A stretch of 64,000 bases of DNA from CAYVFC01 sp964450715 (GCA_964450715.1 CAYVFC010000022.1:11507-75506); one strand, 5' to 3'. Counted from the first letter of the stretch, positions 54,339 to 63,809 are shown. Numbers and translations are program-made. Notes: generated by a model not told the origin, from the letters alone.

Positions 54339-54749
54339 GTGGGTTCTCGCCGCAGGGGCAGAGAGGCTGCCGTACAGATCCTCTACGAGATGGACATTTC
54401 GGAGATGGATGCCGAGCAAGCCATCGGCCGTTTCTGGGACAACCTGGGGACGTCGGAGGCAGAGAGCGAGTTCGGCAACCAGCTGGTGCGCGGCTGTGCC
54501 AGCCAGCTCTCCCGCATCGACACCGTCATCCGGTCCGTCAGCGAGCACTGGAGATTGGAGCGCATGGCCTGCGTCGACCGCAATATCATCCGTCTGGCGG
54601 TATTCGAGCTGATGACCTTGTCGGACGTTCCGCGCAAGGTGACGCTTAACGAAGCGGTGGAGCTGGCCAAGCGGTTCGGGGACGAGTCGAGCCCGGCTTT
54701 CGTGAACGGAGTGCTCGATCGCATCGCCAACGATCTCGGCAAGGAGTAG
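54339..54749 (+). CDS. nusB: Transcription antitermination factor NusB
   Basis: A 136-residue NusB: GSRRRGREAAVQILYEMDI at the N-terminus, WRLERMACVDRNIIRLAVFEL and KVTLNEAVELAKRFGDESSPAFVNGVLDRI. It binds boxA RNA with S10 in rRNA antitermination. GTG start, 29 bp after ribH: the standard ribH-nusB linkage. Confidence 0.95.
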   Translation: MGSRRRGREAAVQILYEMDISEMDAEQAIGRFWDNLGTSEAESEFGNQLVRGCASQLSRIDTVIRSVSEHWRLERMACVDRNIIRLAVFELMTLSDVPRKVTLNEAVELAKRFGDESSPAFVNGVLDRIANDLGKE

Positions 54750-54757
54750 GGGGGCAG

Positions 54758-55282
54758 ATGGACGTTCGCTTCGTCTTGCCGGACATCGAGCTGCTGGACG
54801 AGATCGAGTGCGAAGCGCTCGCCATGCCTTTTTTCGAGGACGAACGGCCGCTACGAGGGGTTCTCGGCATACTGGACTGGCGGCTTTGCGGTTTTGTTTC
54901 GCGGATGATCATCCGCGGTCGAATCTGTGGATGCCTGGGAGAGGCGGTCCTGTTACCCGGTCGACCTCATCTGAACGTGGACATGCTATTTCTCTTCGGT
55001 CAGGGTCCGGAGGCGGCCTGGTCGGAAGAGCGCGCCGAGCAGACCACGGAACGGATGTTAAGCACACTCGGGGCGGCAGCCGCGCGTACCTCGGCCCTGA
55101 CGCTGCCCGGACGCGCGGGCAAGGGGATCGGGCCCGCTCGCGCCATGGAGATCTTTCTACAGGTATCGAACCGCCATCCGGAGCACGACGAGGTCATCGT
55201 GGTCGAATCGGCCCCGGGTCAAAAGGCCATGGCTTCGGTCCTGGAGCGCCAGCGGCGCCGCGCGCGGGCGCTGGACGGTTGA
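54758..55282 (+). CDS. Small protein resembling the leucyl-aminopeptidase (M17) N-terminal domain
   Basis: A 174-residue cytoplasmic protein. It resembles the macro-like N-terminal domain of M17 aminopeptidases (ALAMPFFEDERPLRGVLGILDWRLCG..., GEAVLLPGRPHLNVDMLFLFGQGP). It lacks the C-terminal catalytic peptidase half, so it is not an aminopeptidase. It is 8 bp after nusB, probably in the same operon. Its function is unknown. Confidence 0.7.
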   Translation: MDVRFVLPDIELLDEIECEALAMPFFEDERPLRGVLGILDWRLCGFVSRMIIRGRICGCLGEAVLLPGRPHLNVDMLFLFGQGPEAAWSEERAEQTTERMLSTLGAAAARTSALTLPGRAGKGIGPARAMEIFLQVSNRHPEHDEVIVVESAPGQKAMASVLERQRRRARALDG

Positions 55283-55387
55283 CGAGGGGCGGAAAAAGCG
55301 GGTTTGAAACCGGCTGGATGGATGCTATGCAGGCGCCGGGAGAAGGGCTGAAGCGCTCGGCGAGCGCATAACAAGGAGAATCTCAAC

Positions 55388-56536
55388 GTGAGTCACTGCA
55401 AATCCAAGACCGTTTACGGATGGACGCTCGTCGGGCAGCTGTTTCTCTGCGCGGCGCTTTCGGTCACGCTGGGCTGCCGCGAGGCGGGCAAGAAGAAGGG
55501 GAGCGAGGCTGCCTCCGCCGACAAGACCGGGGCGGCGGCGACCAAGAAAGAAACCTGCGACGAGTACGCGGATAAGGTGTGCAAAGAGGCCGGCGAGCAA
55601 TCCCCGACCTGTCAGAACATGAAGGGCGCTGTCGGGTTCATGCCGCCCGCCGCCTGCCAGGCCGGGCTGGCCGACCTGGACTTCACCAAGAAGAAGATCG
55701 CCGAGACCCGGAAGAAGTGCACCGAGCTGATGGACAAGCTCTGCGCCGACCTGGGACCCGGCGACAGCTGCGAGATGGTCCGCACGCAGACGGCGAGGTT
55801 CACCCCGCAGCGGTGCGAATCGCTGATGCAGAACTACGACAAGGTTCTCGCCCAGATCAAGCGGCAGGAGGAGGCCAAGAAGCCGCTAACCCCGGAGAAG
55901 CAGGCGATGATCAGCCAGGGTCCCGTACCCTCCTTCGGTCCGAAAGACGCCAAGGTCACCCTGGTCGAATTCTCGGATTTTCAGTGCCCCTACTGCAGCC
56001 GGGCCGGTCAAGCGGCTAAGCAGATCAAGGAGAAGTACGGGGACAAGATCCGCTTCGTGTTCCGGCAGTTCCCCCTCTCATTCCACAAGCAGGCGCATCT
56101 AGCCTCGCAGGCCGCCCTGGCCGCCGATGCCGAGGGGAAGTTCTGGCCCTACCACGACCTGCTTTTCGAGAACCAGCGGCAGCTCGATCGCCCCTCGCTG
56201 GAGAAGTACGCCAAGCAGGTCGGTCTCAATATGGCGAAATTCAAGAAGGCGCTCGACGACACGACCTACGCCAAGGCCGTAGACGCGGACCTGGAGCTGG
56301 GCAAGCAGGTGGCGGTCAGCGGAACGCCTACCATGTTCCTGAACGGAACGCGGGTTCCGAACCCCACCGACTTCGCCGGCATTTCCAAGCTGATCGACGC
56401 GGCGCTCGGGGGCGGCGGGGCGGCTCCGAGCGCCGCGGCGGCTACCGGTACGGGTGCCGAAGCGGCCAGCGCTCCCGCGGCGCCGGCCCCTGCGGCTGCC
56501 AAGGCTCCCGTGGCGGCTGCCAAGGCCGCCGAGTAG
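55388..56536 (+). CDS. DsbA-like thioredoxin-fold lipoprotein
   Basis: A 382-residue predicted lipoprotein (signal ending TLGC, Cys ~35). A first region (~55-160) has six cysteines in a repeated C-x4..5-K...C pattern. Residues ~180-340 are a DsbA/DSBA-like thioredoxin domain with VEFSDFQCPYCSRAG (active-site CPYC), FRQFPLSFHKQA and the cis-Pro loop SGTPTMFLNG. The last ~45 residues are Ala/Pro-rich. It would catalyse or reduce periplasmic disulphides, which fits a genome with cysteine-rich lipoproteins. GTG start with AAGGAGA upstream. Confidence 0.9.
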   Translation: MSHCKSKTVYGWTLVGQLFLCAALSVTLGCREAGKKKGSEAASADKTGAAATKKETCDEYADKVCKEAGEQSPTCQNMKGAVGFMPPAACQAGLADLDFTKKKIAETRKKCTELMDKLCADLGPGDSCEMVRTQTARFTPQRCESLMQNYDKVLAQIKRQEEAKKPLTPEKQAMISQGPVPSFGPKDAKVTLVEFSDFQCPYCSRAGQAAKQIKEKYGDKIRFVFRQFPLSFHKQAHLASQAALAADAEGKFWPYHDLLFENQRQLDRPSLEKYAKQVGLNMAKFKKALDDTTYAKAVDADLELGKQVAVSGTPTMFLNGTRVPNPTDFAGISKLIDAALGGGGAAPSAAAATGTGAEAASAPAAPAPAAAKAPVAAAKAAE

Positions 56537-56558
56537 CGGGCCACCCGAAGCCGGCGCG

Positions 56559-56595
56559 AAGGGCATTCGCGGTCGCCACGGCCGCGAACGCCTTT
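56559..56595. terminator. Bidirectional terminator between convergent genes
   Basis: AAGGGCATTCGCGG / CCGCGAACGCCTTT (12 of 14 paired), 9-nt loop, flanked by A and T runs. It lies between the DsbA-like gene (+) and the diguanylate cyclase gene (-). Confidence 0.6.
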
Positions 56596-56606
56596 CGTCC
56601 AGTGGG

Positions 56607-57689
56607 TCACGCCGACGACTTGCCGACGTGGCAAACGCGGTTGCGCCCCGCACGCTTGGCGGCATACATTCCCTGGTCGGCGATTTCGATCAGGGTCTTT
56701 TTATCCTCGCCGTCGCCCGGGTACGAAGCGACCCCGATGCTTACGCTGACGCATCCTAGCGGTTGCTCGCTCCCTCCTTCCACCTGCGTCGAGGCCACGA
56801 ATCTGCGTAAGCGTTCGGCCCGGGTGAGCGCGCCCTGCAAATCGGTCTCCGGGAGAATGACGACGAATTCCTCGCCGCCGTAGCGCGCGGCCACGTCCGA
56901 GTTGCGGGCGCCCGGCGCCCCGCTGATTCTGCGGCCCGCGATGGTGTCGGCCAGTCGCAGTAGCAGGCGGTCGCCGGCGGGATGGCCCATGCGGTCGTTG
57001 TACTGCTTGAAGTGGTCGACATCGATGAATAGCAGGCTCAGGTCGTGTCGGTGCCGGCGGGAGCGGGAAATCTCCGCCTCGAAGGCCTCGTGGAAGTGGC
57101 CATGGTTGAATAGCCCGGTCAATGAGTCCTTCAGCGCCTGGTGCTTGAGATCATGGACCGCCATTTCGAGCTTACGGGTTCTCTCGGCGACCCGCTGCTC
57201 CAGGACCTCCTGCTGTTGCTCGAGCTCGGCCACCAGCTTCGTCAGCTGCTGGTTTTTGTTCTGCAACTCGGTGACCAGTCGCGTGTTTTCGGCCTCCAAA
57301 TATACCTCGCGTATGGCGGCGGAAACGATCTCTGGCATGTCGTTGAACCGCAGCGGTTTGGCGAGGAAACGGTGCACGCGGGCCAGGTTCACCGCGTCTC
57401 GCAGCACGTTGATGCGGTCCGAAGCGGTGATCAGGATACGCGCCGCCGCGGGGCGGATCCGGGAGGAGCGGTTCAGCACCTCGATTCCGCTGAGCCCGGG
57501 CATCATGTAATCGGCCACGACGGCGGCGAGCTCTTGCTGCTCGATACATTCCAGGGCGTCCTGCCCGCTGGAAGCCGTGATCACCTGGAAATCCCGACGG
57601 AGCGCCCGCTCCAGCAACACCAGAATTTCGGGATCGTCGTCGACCACCAGCACGCGCTGGACGCTGTTCGCCGGGGATTCGTCGGTCAT
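56607..57689 (-). CDS. Response regulator with GGDEF diguanylate cyclase domain
   Basis: A 360-residue PleD-like protein. The receiver domain (~10-130) has VLVVDDDPEILVLLERAL and the phospho-Asp in AVVADYMMPGLSG. A coiled-coil linker (~150-190) leads to a GGDEF domain (~190-355) with active-site GGEEF in RYGGEEFVVILPE and DVDHFKQYND. The inhibitory I-site RNSD lies five residues before GGEEF, so product inhibition by cyclic di-GMP is expected. c-di-GMP commonly controls exopolysaccharide production; a link to the locus at 1-24 kb is only possible. Confidence 0.95.
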   Translation of the reverse strand: MTDESPANSVQRVLVVDDDPEILVLLERALRRDFQVITASSGQDALECIEQQELAAVVADYMMPGLSGIEVLNRSSRIRPAAARILITASDRINVLRDAVNLARVHRFLAKPLRFNDMPEIVSAAIREVYLEAENTRLVTELQNKNQQLTKLVAELEQQQEVLEQRVAERTRKLEMAVHDLKHQALKDSLTGLFNHGHFHEAFEAEISRSRRHRHDLSLLFIDVDHFKQYNDRMGHPAGDRLLLRLADTIAGRRISGAPGARNSDVAARYGGEEFVVILPETDLQGALTRAERLRRFVASTQVEGGSEQPLGCVSVSIGVASYPGDGEDKKTLIEIADQGMYAAKRAGRNRVCHVGKSSA

Positions 57690-57717
57690 TCACTGGTATT
57701 GTAGCGTAAAACGTGGG

Positions 57718-58833
57718 TCAAGGCAGAACGCCTTTTCGATAGCCGTCGGCCAGGGCGATAATCACCTCGACCGGAAGCCCCAGGAAGCTCTCCAGGTAGT
57801 TGATGGGCGGCTGGTTCTTGCGGCCGATGATCAGCGTACGCGATCGGTAGGGGCCCTCCAGGACCGACCAGGCGGTCTTGCTCTGGATCCGCAGCCCGCT
57901 GAGCTCTTTCCAGCCGACCCGGAGCACCCCCTGCTGGGTTCGCATCAACATCTCGGCCGGGGTCATTATCAGTGCTATCCCCTGGCGAGGCTCGATGTGC
58001 TGCCTGACCAGCAGCAGCCAGGCGAGCGGTACCAGCAGCAGGGTTACCGCGACGATGATAACCAGCAGCGGGCTCACACTCAGCTGGCCCCGTAGCGCGA
58101 GGCGGACCAGGCCGTCCAGCAGGGCCACACCCAGGATGACCGTGGCGTAGGGCCCGGACCGGAGCCAGCCGTTGCCCTGCGGCACCACGGAGATCCCTTG
58201 GGGGCGCTCCCCCTTCGCGACGCGGTCGTAGAGCTTGCTGGCCAGCGACTCTGGTTCCGCCGCGGAAGGTTGCCCCGTGTCGTCCCGCACGCCCAGCCAG
58301 CGCATCAGCTTTTCGGCGAGCACTCCGGGAGTTCTTAGGAATACCGGCGGTATCTCGACGTGAAGCCGCCCGCTGTCCGGCGAGGTCACCAGGTAGAGCG
58401 GGCTCCACCTTCTGCCCCCGCGCTCGCTCCACTCACCCCGCTCGACCACACCGACCACCTGCTGCCGGGCGACGGCCAGGTCGGCCTCGGGTGTGCGCAG
58501 GATGAGCCCCTCATCTGCCAGCGCCAGGCGGTAGCTGTTGAACGCCTTCCAGACCGCTAGCCTCTTGCAGAAACGCCAGCCCAGCCACAGCGCCCGAGCG
58601 GTCAACGCCAGGGCCACACACCGGCAGAGCAGCGCCAGCCAGTCCCAGGGATGGCCCGAGACGAATTCGCGAAACAGGGCTGCTGACCACATCAACGCGG
58701 CGAGCAGGGGCGAGCTGAGCGCCTGGATTCCCTGCTCGTCCAGCAGCGGCGGGCGGGTGCCGTCGATGACTTCGATTCCCTCGGGCTTGCTTCCGTCGAG
58801 AGCCTCCTCTGCTGTTTGTACCCAGCTACTCAT
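57718..58833 (-). CDS. Membrane protein of unknown function
   Basis: A 371-residue protein with one or two hydrophobic segments at ~50-90 and two more at ~225-275 (ATVILGVALLDGLVRLAL; LLVIIVAVTLLLVPLAWLLLV). Two soluble parts look like PH-type domains found in bacterial membrane proteins: residues ~95-200 (EGLILRTPEADLAVARQQVVGVVERGEW) and ~285-370 (AEMLMRTQQGVLRVGWKELSGLRIQ). No enzyme motif. It overlaps the preceding lipoprotein gene by 8 bp, so the two are coupled. Confidence 0.75.
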   Translation of the reverse strand: MSSWVQTAEEALDGSKPEGIEVIDGTRPPLLDEQGIQALSSPLLAALMWSAALFREFVSGHPWDWLALLCRCVALALTARALWLGWRFCKRLAVWKAFNSYRLALADEGLILRTPEADLAVARQQVVGVVERGEWSERGGRRWSPLYLVTSPDSGRLHVEIPPVFLRTPGVLAEKLMRWLGVRDDTGQPSAAEPESLASKLYDRVAKGERPQGISVVPQGNGWLRSGPYATVILGVALLDGLVRLALRGQLSVSPLLVIIVAVTLLLVPLAWLLLVRQHIEPRQGIALIMTPAEMLMRTQQGVLRVGWKELSGLRIQSKTAWSVLEGPYRSRTLIIGRKNQPPINYLESFLGLPVEVIIALADGYRKGVLP

Positions 58834-59248
58834 CGGTTGCGTCGGCCCCGCTTTCCCGGCCGATTCCGGCCTCCGCGGATCCGCCCGGTTCGCGCATCGC
58901 CTCGCCGCACGAGCAGGTCCGGGAAAGTCGTCCGGATTCGGCCCGACAGCTTCTGCCGGCGCGATCGCAGCGCGCCAGGGCATCGCTGTCCATGGCCTTT
59001 CTCGCGATCTGGCAGATGGCGCGGCTCTGCGCGCATAACGCCTTCACCTCTCCGCAAGCGGCCGCACATCCCTCGTACCCGCCGGACAACGCCGCTCGAT
59101 GCTTTTCCAGTCGGGCTTCGCGGATCTGGATTTCCTGAAAAGCTTGGCGAAGAACCTTCTCGCGATCCCCGCGCGGCGGGGTCGCCGAGCCGCAAGCCGC
59201 CGCCAGGGAACCGAGCGCCAGTAGGGGGAAGAGGAGGTATGGCCGCAT
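58826..59248 (-). CDS. Small cysteine-rich lipoprotein
   Basis: A 140-residue predicted lipoprotein with signal MRPYLLFPLLALGSLAAAC (lipobox Cys19) and a helical body with about nine cysteines (CAAACGEVKALCAQSRAICQIA, CDRAGRSC, CSCGEAM). The spacing suggests a disulphide-linked helical bundle in the periplasm. The ATG at 59248 has GGAGG nearby on the minus strand is not seen, so the start rests on the signal peptide. It is upstream of and overlapping the membrane protein gene. Function unknown. Confidence 0.7.
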   Translation of the reverse strand: MRPYLLFPLLALGSLAAACGSATPPRGDREKVLRQAFQEIQIREARLEKHRAALSGGYEGCAAACGEVKALCAQSRAICQIARKAMDSDALARCDRAGRSCRAESGRLSRTCSCGEAMREPGGSAEAGIGRESGADATDE

Positions 59249-59434
59249 GGTGGAAAGGCGACGGTACCCGGTTGCCGCTAAAAGTTGAAGCCGTAAAAGG
59301 TGCGCGTAATCGGGCTGCGATTGGTGTATAGAAGGGGTAAGCGCCGACGGAGTCGGCCTGGGGGATTTTCGCGTTCGAACGCGCGCACCCGCTGGGCCGG
59401 CCGCGGAACGCAGCTGGCGGAGGAGAGCCCGAAG

Positions 59435-61237
59435 ATGACGAAACGCTGGACCGAACCGGACTCCTTCCACGCCCGGACATATCTGAACGAGGCCGCGGCG
59501 ATTCTCGACTCCGTACAGCTGGCCACCAATCCGGAATCCGCTCGCTGGGCTCTGTACGAGCGGGTTTCGCGCATCGAATTCGAGAAAGCCGGCGGGCTAG
59601 GAGCTCTCTCCACTTTCGCCCGCACCGCCATCCGGGACTGCGCCGAGGCTCTACGCAGTATGCTTCACCGTCGTTCCGCCGAGCTTTCGGGATTCGACGT
59701 AGCCGAGGCGCTTTGGGATACCTATCGCGGCAAGGAGCGGCCCGAGCTGCAAGCGGGTTTCTGGGCGGAGATGATCTACCTGGCCCGCGGATTGCTGGGT
59801 CGCGCGCCGCGACTGACACTGCCGGACGACGACGTCTTCGAGGAGCTGCAGGGGAGGGAAGCTGCGCTCGTCCGTTCCGAGGGGCTGGATCGTATGTGGG
59901 GGCGGTTCGAGACCTTTGCCGCTCGTTACCCGGACGGTCTTTCGCCCGCGGCGGTGCAGCGGCGCAAGTCGCGGAGCGAAGCCATCCGGGCCGAGCTCGG
60001 ATGCGACGAGGCGCAATGGCTCGACTGGCACTGGCAGATGGACAACGTCGCGGTCACCGCCGAGGCCGTGGCACGGGTGATGCCGATCGCGCCGGAGCAG
60101 GAGGACCTGGTCCGGCGCTCGCGCGAGGGACGCCTGCCGTTCGGGGTTACCCCGTACTACGCCTCGCTGGCAGACGATGATCCGGACGCCGGGCGCGACC
60201 GCGCCGTACGCTCGCAGGTGTTGCCGACCAGCCGCTACGTGGAAGCGATGCTGGCGCACGCCGAGGAGAGGGGCAGCGCCTTCGACTTCATGCGCGAGCA
60301 GGACACCTCGCCGGTGGACCTGGTCACACGACGCTATCCCGCGGTAGTGATCCTGAAGCCCTACAACACCTGCCCGCAGATCTGCGTCTACTGCCAACGC
60401 AACTGGGAGATCGAGGAGGCTCTGGACTGCAACGCCATGGCCTCGGAGCAGGAGCTGGAAACAGCGATACGCTGGATAGAAGAGCATCCGTCAGTCCGCG
60501 AGGTACTGGTTACCGGTGGCGACCCCCTCGCCTTAGAGGACGAGCAATTGATGGAGCTGCTGCAGCGTATCGCGAGCATCGAGCGGGTCGATATGATCCG
60601 CATTGGCTCGCGGACACCGGTTACCATGCCCATGCGCGTCACCGAGGAGCTGGCTGGCAAGCTGGGAGCGCTTCGGCAGCCCGGAAGGCGCGAGCTCTGC
60701 CTTGTCACCCACTTCGAGCACGTCTACGAGGTCACCCCCGAGGCGACCTCGGCGGTGGACCGTCTCAGGCGAAACGGGATCTCGGTTTACAACCAGCAGG
60801 TCTATACCTTCTTCGTCTCGCGCAGGTTCGAGGCCGCGGCGCTACGCATGCTGCTTCGGCGTATCGGGATCGACCCCTATTACACGTTCGTTCCCAAGGG
60901 CAAGGTGGGGATGGACGACTACCTGGTGCCCATCGCCAGGGTCCTACAGGAACGCGACGAGGAAGCGCGGCTGCTGCCAGGGATCCGGCGTACCGACGAG
61001 CCCGTATTCAACGTTCCCCGCCTGGGCAAGAACCACGTCCGGGCCGCCCAGAACCGCGACCTGCTGGCGGCGCTTCCCGGGGGTGCCCGCGTCTACGAGT
61101 TCCACCCCTGGGAGAAGAACATCGTGGACCGCCCTTCCTACGTCTTCGAGGACACTCCCATACTCGACTACCTGTTGCGGCTGCAGGACCTCGGCGAGGA
61201 TCCGGAGGACTACCTGAGCATCTGGTATTACTTTTGA
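59435..61237 (+). CDS. KamA-family radical SAM protein (lysine 2,3-aminomutase-like)
   Basis: A 600-residue protein. The radical SAM cluster motif CPQICVYC is at Cys313, Cys317 and Cys320. KamA-like features follow: VLVTGGDPLALEDEQLMELL, IRIGSRTPVTMPMRVT, VTHFEHVYEVTPEATSAVDRL and GISVYNQQVYTFF. A Lys in FNVPRLGKNHVR is in position to be the PLP lysine of aminomutases, but the PGGGGK motif is absent. The N-terminal ~200 residues are extra compared with a ~415-residue KamA. The substrate is unknown. ATG 59435 follows GGAGGAGAG; upstream frame is not family-like. Confidence 0.87.
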   Translation: MTKRWTEPDSFHARTYLNEAAAILDSVQLATNPESARWALYERVSRIEFEKAGGLGALSTFARTAIRDCAEALRSMLHRRSAELSGFDVAEALWDTYRGKERPELQAGFWAEMIYLARGLLGRAPRLTLPDDDVFEELQGREAALVRSEGLDRMWGRFETFAARYPDGLSPAAVQRRKSRSEAIRAELGCDEAQWLDWHWQMDNVAVTAEAVARVMPIAPEQEDLVRRSREGRLPFGVTPYYASLADDDPDAGRDRAVRSQVLPTSRYVEAMLAHAEERGSAFDFMREQDTSPVDLVTRRYPAVVILKPYNTCPQICVYCQRNWEIEEALDCNAMASEQELETAIRWIEEHPSVREVLVTGGDPLALEDEQLMELLQRIASIERVDMIRIGSRTPVTMPMRVTEELAGKLGALRQPGRRELCLVTHFEHVYEVTPEATSAVDRLRRNGISVYNQQVYTFFVSRRFEAAALRMLLRRIGIDPYYTFVPKGKVGMDDYLVPIARVLQERDEEARLLPGIRRTDEPVFNVPRLGKNHVRAAQNRDLLAALPGGARVYEFHPWEKNIVDRPSYVFEDTPILDYLLRLQDLGEDPEDYLSIWYYF

Positions 61238-61289
61238 TCTACGGATGGGGAAGATGTATACATGAGCCCTCTGAAAAGAAGGGCGTACC

Positions 61290-63005
61290 ATGAGCCAGCT
61301 GAGCGTATTAGCGGATATCGTTCGCAAGGTAGGTCGAGCGGCCCGGTGGCTGCTGATGATGCAGCTCAAGGAGAAGACCGTGGGGCGCCCTGCTCGGTGG
61401 AGCGGAGCGCCCGAGCCGCTGGTGGGGCCGGCGGAACGCTCGTTTTCCGACCTGCTGGAGCTCAAGGCGAGCGAACGCGAGGACGAGCCCTTTCTCAGGT
61501 TCTACGAGCGCACGCTGTCATTGCGGGAGATCAACCAGCTCGCTAACCGGGTGGCGCATCGCCTGATCAGCTTCGGAGCGGGTCCTGGGCAGTCGGCGGC
61601 GATCTTGATGGGCAACTCTCCGGAGTGGCTGATAGTTTTTTATGCGTTGCAGAAGCTGGGGATGTGCGCGGTGCCGGTGCCTATCGGGCTGAGGGGCGAC
61701 GAGCTGGCCGCCATCCTGCGGGAGACGGAATCGCGCTTCCTCTTCATCGATGGCGATCTGCTGGAGCGGTTCGAGGCGATCAGGACGGGGCTTGACAAGA
61801 TAGACCGGATAGCGGTTCGCCGGGATAGCGACGACACCCGTTTCAGGCTTCCCGGGTGGGCTGAGCCGCTCGACACCTATATGGACGAGTCGCTGCCGGA
61901 CGCCGATCTGAACCTCGATTTCGACCGGAACAACGCCTGTATGATCGTGTACACCTCGGGCACGACGGGCGTACCCAAGGGAGTCGTCTGCACCTATGCG
62001 CGTTCCGGCGTGACATTACTCGGAGTAGCCGCGCAGGTTTTTTACGAGAAGGACGACGTACTTTACACCTGCTTGCCGCTCTATCACCCCAACGCGCTGC
62101 TGTTCACCGTGACCGAGGCCATGTGGCGGGATCTCAAGGTCGGCCTGGGACGTGCGTTCTACCCCGGCAGCTTTTGGGGCGAGGTCCGCATGTACCGGGC
62201 GACGACGTTTAGCTGCCTGGGATCGATGGCGTCGGTGCTGATGAAACAGCCCCGTAAGCCCAATGACCCGGAAAATCCGGTACGGATTGTCTTTACCTCC
62301 GGTTGTCCGGCCTCGATCTGGCGCGAGTTCGAGGAGCGCTTCGATGTGAAGGTCTGCGAGGGCTACGACGCGGTCGACAACGGGGGCTTCGTCTCCTTCA
62401 ATATGGGCAACGCTCCGGTGGGCTCCATCGGCAAGCCCGCCATGGGACGCTATCGCGTCATCGACGAGAAGGGTAACGACGTTCCGGTGGGAGAAACCGG
62501 GGAGTTGATCAGCTGGGTGGGCAAGCGCAAGGGATTCGTCACCTATTTCAAGGACAGGAAAGCCGTCGAGAACAAGGTGCGGGACGGCTGGCTGCACACC
62601 GAGGATCTGGTCTACAGCGACGAGAACGGCTTCCTCTACTTCGCGGGACGGTTGAGCGAGTTGGCGCGCCGGGGCGGTGAGAAGATCGCCACCTATTTGG
62701 TGGAAAAGGAGATCGAGAAGCATCCGGATGTGTTGCAGTGCGCCGTCTTCCCGGTCCGGACCCCTTCGGGTGAGGACGATATCATGGTTTCGGTCGTGCT
62801 CACCGACGGCAGCGAGCTCAGCGCGTCCGCTCTGCACGAGTGGATGCAGGGAAACCTGCGGTCGAATGCCGTTCCGCGTTATGTCGATCTCGTCGATGAG
62901 CTCCCTAAAACCGGCACCCACTGGATCAAGAAGAGAGAGCTCATGCGAAGCGGAGTAACCGGCAACGCGGTCGATTTTGCCGATAAGAAGGCCTATTCCG
63001 GGTAG
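61290..63005 (+). CDS. AMP-forming acyl-CoA synthetase/ligase (ANL family)
   Basis: A 571-residue acyl-adenylating enzyme, closest in pattern to CaiC/long-chain fatty acid-CoA ligases. Seen: the P-loop MIVYTSGTTGVPKGVV (~215), LPLYHPNAL, VCEGYDAVDNGG, the hinge motif DGWLHTEDLVYSDENGFLYF and the catalytic Lys in PKTGTHWIKKREL. The family RxGEKI motif reads RRGGEKI. It activates a carboxylic acid with ATP and CoA; the acid is not known. It lies 52 bp after the KamA-like gene; the start is preceded by GGGCGTACC without a strong SD. Confidence 0.9.
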   Translation: MSQLSVLADIVRKVGRAARWLLMMQLKEKTVGRPARWSGAPEPLVGPAERSFSDLLELKASEREDEPFLRFYERTLSLREINQLANRVAHRLISFGAGPGQSAAILMGNSPEWLIVFYALQKLGMCAVPVPIGLRGDELAAILRETESRFLFIDGDLLERFEAIRTGLDKIDRIAVRRDSDDTRFRLPGWAEPLDTYMDESLPDADLNLDFDRNNACMIVYTSGTTGVPKGVVCTYARSGVTLLGVAAQVFYEKDDVLYTCLPLYHPNALLFTVTEAMWRDLKVGLGRAFYPGSFWGEVRMYRATTFSCLGSMASVLMKQPRKPNDPENPVRIVFTSGCPASIWREFEERFDVKVCEGYDAVDNGGFVSFNMGNAPVGSIGKPAMGRYRVIDEKGNDVPVGETGELISWVGKRKGFVTYFKDRKAVENKVRDGWLHTEDLVYSDENGFLYFAGRLSELARRGGEKIATYLVEKEIEKHPDVLQCAVFPVRTPSGEDDIMVSVVLTDGSELSASALHEWMQGNLRSNAVPRYVDLVDELPKTGTHWIKKRELMRSGVTGNAVDFADKKAYSG

Positions 63006-63167
63006 TTCCTTTTTTACGCAGTAACAATAACGTACCACGCGTATTCTGATGCATTGCCGTTGTTCGGCAAATGCACAATCTATACGCTTGACTTTTCTAT
63101 ACGCGTAGTCCAAAAACAGGGACGCGAGCACCTTGGCTCGACGATTTTTCAACAAGGGAGAACAGTC

Positions 63168-63809
63168 ATGTACCTGGGGGATCAAGAACAGCAGAAGCGT
63201 CCCGATTCGCTAGCTCCGGTCGCCATCGAGGGACCCGGCATCGACGAGGAAGCGGCCCTGATGAACCGGGGCAAGGGCAAGATGGTGATGGTCTTCGCCG
63301 CCGCGCTGATGCTGGTGGGCGCTGCATCGGTATGGTTGATGAGCGGGGTAGACGAGACGCGGGCTTACGGCGAGGCGAGCGCAGCCCTCACCGATATCGA
63401 CAAGACCGGCTTTGATAGGTTCTGGGGTTGCGTCCTGGAGGGAGTGGACCTGCGCAATCTCGAATCGCGAGCCGACCTGGCCTACCAGCTGAAAATGCGT
63501 AGCGCCGAGGGCGGGATCCGATACGCCAGGAAGATCAACCGGCAGTGCATGGAGGCCCTCGACGAAACGCAGACCCGGATGGACCAGCTGTCCGTGCCAG
63601 AGGATCTACAGGCGCAAACGCACGCCATGGAAGAGGCTCTGACGGATCTGCGCGGTGCCTGGAGCAAGTACATCGCCTACATGACCGGTTCGGATCTGAA
63701 ATACGATGAGAGTGAGGCCAGGCCGCACCTGGACCATATCGCTGACGGATGGTACCGGTTCAAGCAGGGGCACGCGCGGGCCAACAAGCTGGTTCGCGAG
63801 CGGCTGTAG
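63168..63809 (+). CDS. Single-pass membrane protein, unknown function
   Basis: A 213-residue protein with a cytoplasmic N-terminus of ~40 residues, one membrane segment ~40-60 (MVMVFAAALMLVGAASVWLM), and a periplasmic helical domain (~65-213). The latter has two cysteines (WGCVLEG, INRQCME) that could pair and a four-helix-bundle look. No known family motif was recognised. ATG 63168 follows AAGGGAGAA; the frame extends upstream to 63054 without family-like sequence. TTGTTC...TATACG near 63061-63087 could be its promoter, weakly. Confidence 0.75.
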   Translation: MYLGDQEQQKRPDSLAPVAIEGPGIDEEAALMNRGKGKMVMVFAAALMLVGAASVWLMSGVDETRAYGEASAALTDIDKTGFDRFWGCVLEGVDLRNLESRADLAYQLKMRSAEGGIRYARKINRQCMEALDETQTRMDQLSVPEDLQAQTHAMEEALTDLRGAWSKYIAYMTGSDLKYDESEARPHLDHIADGWYRFKQGHARANKLVRERL

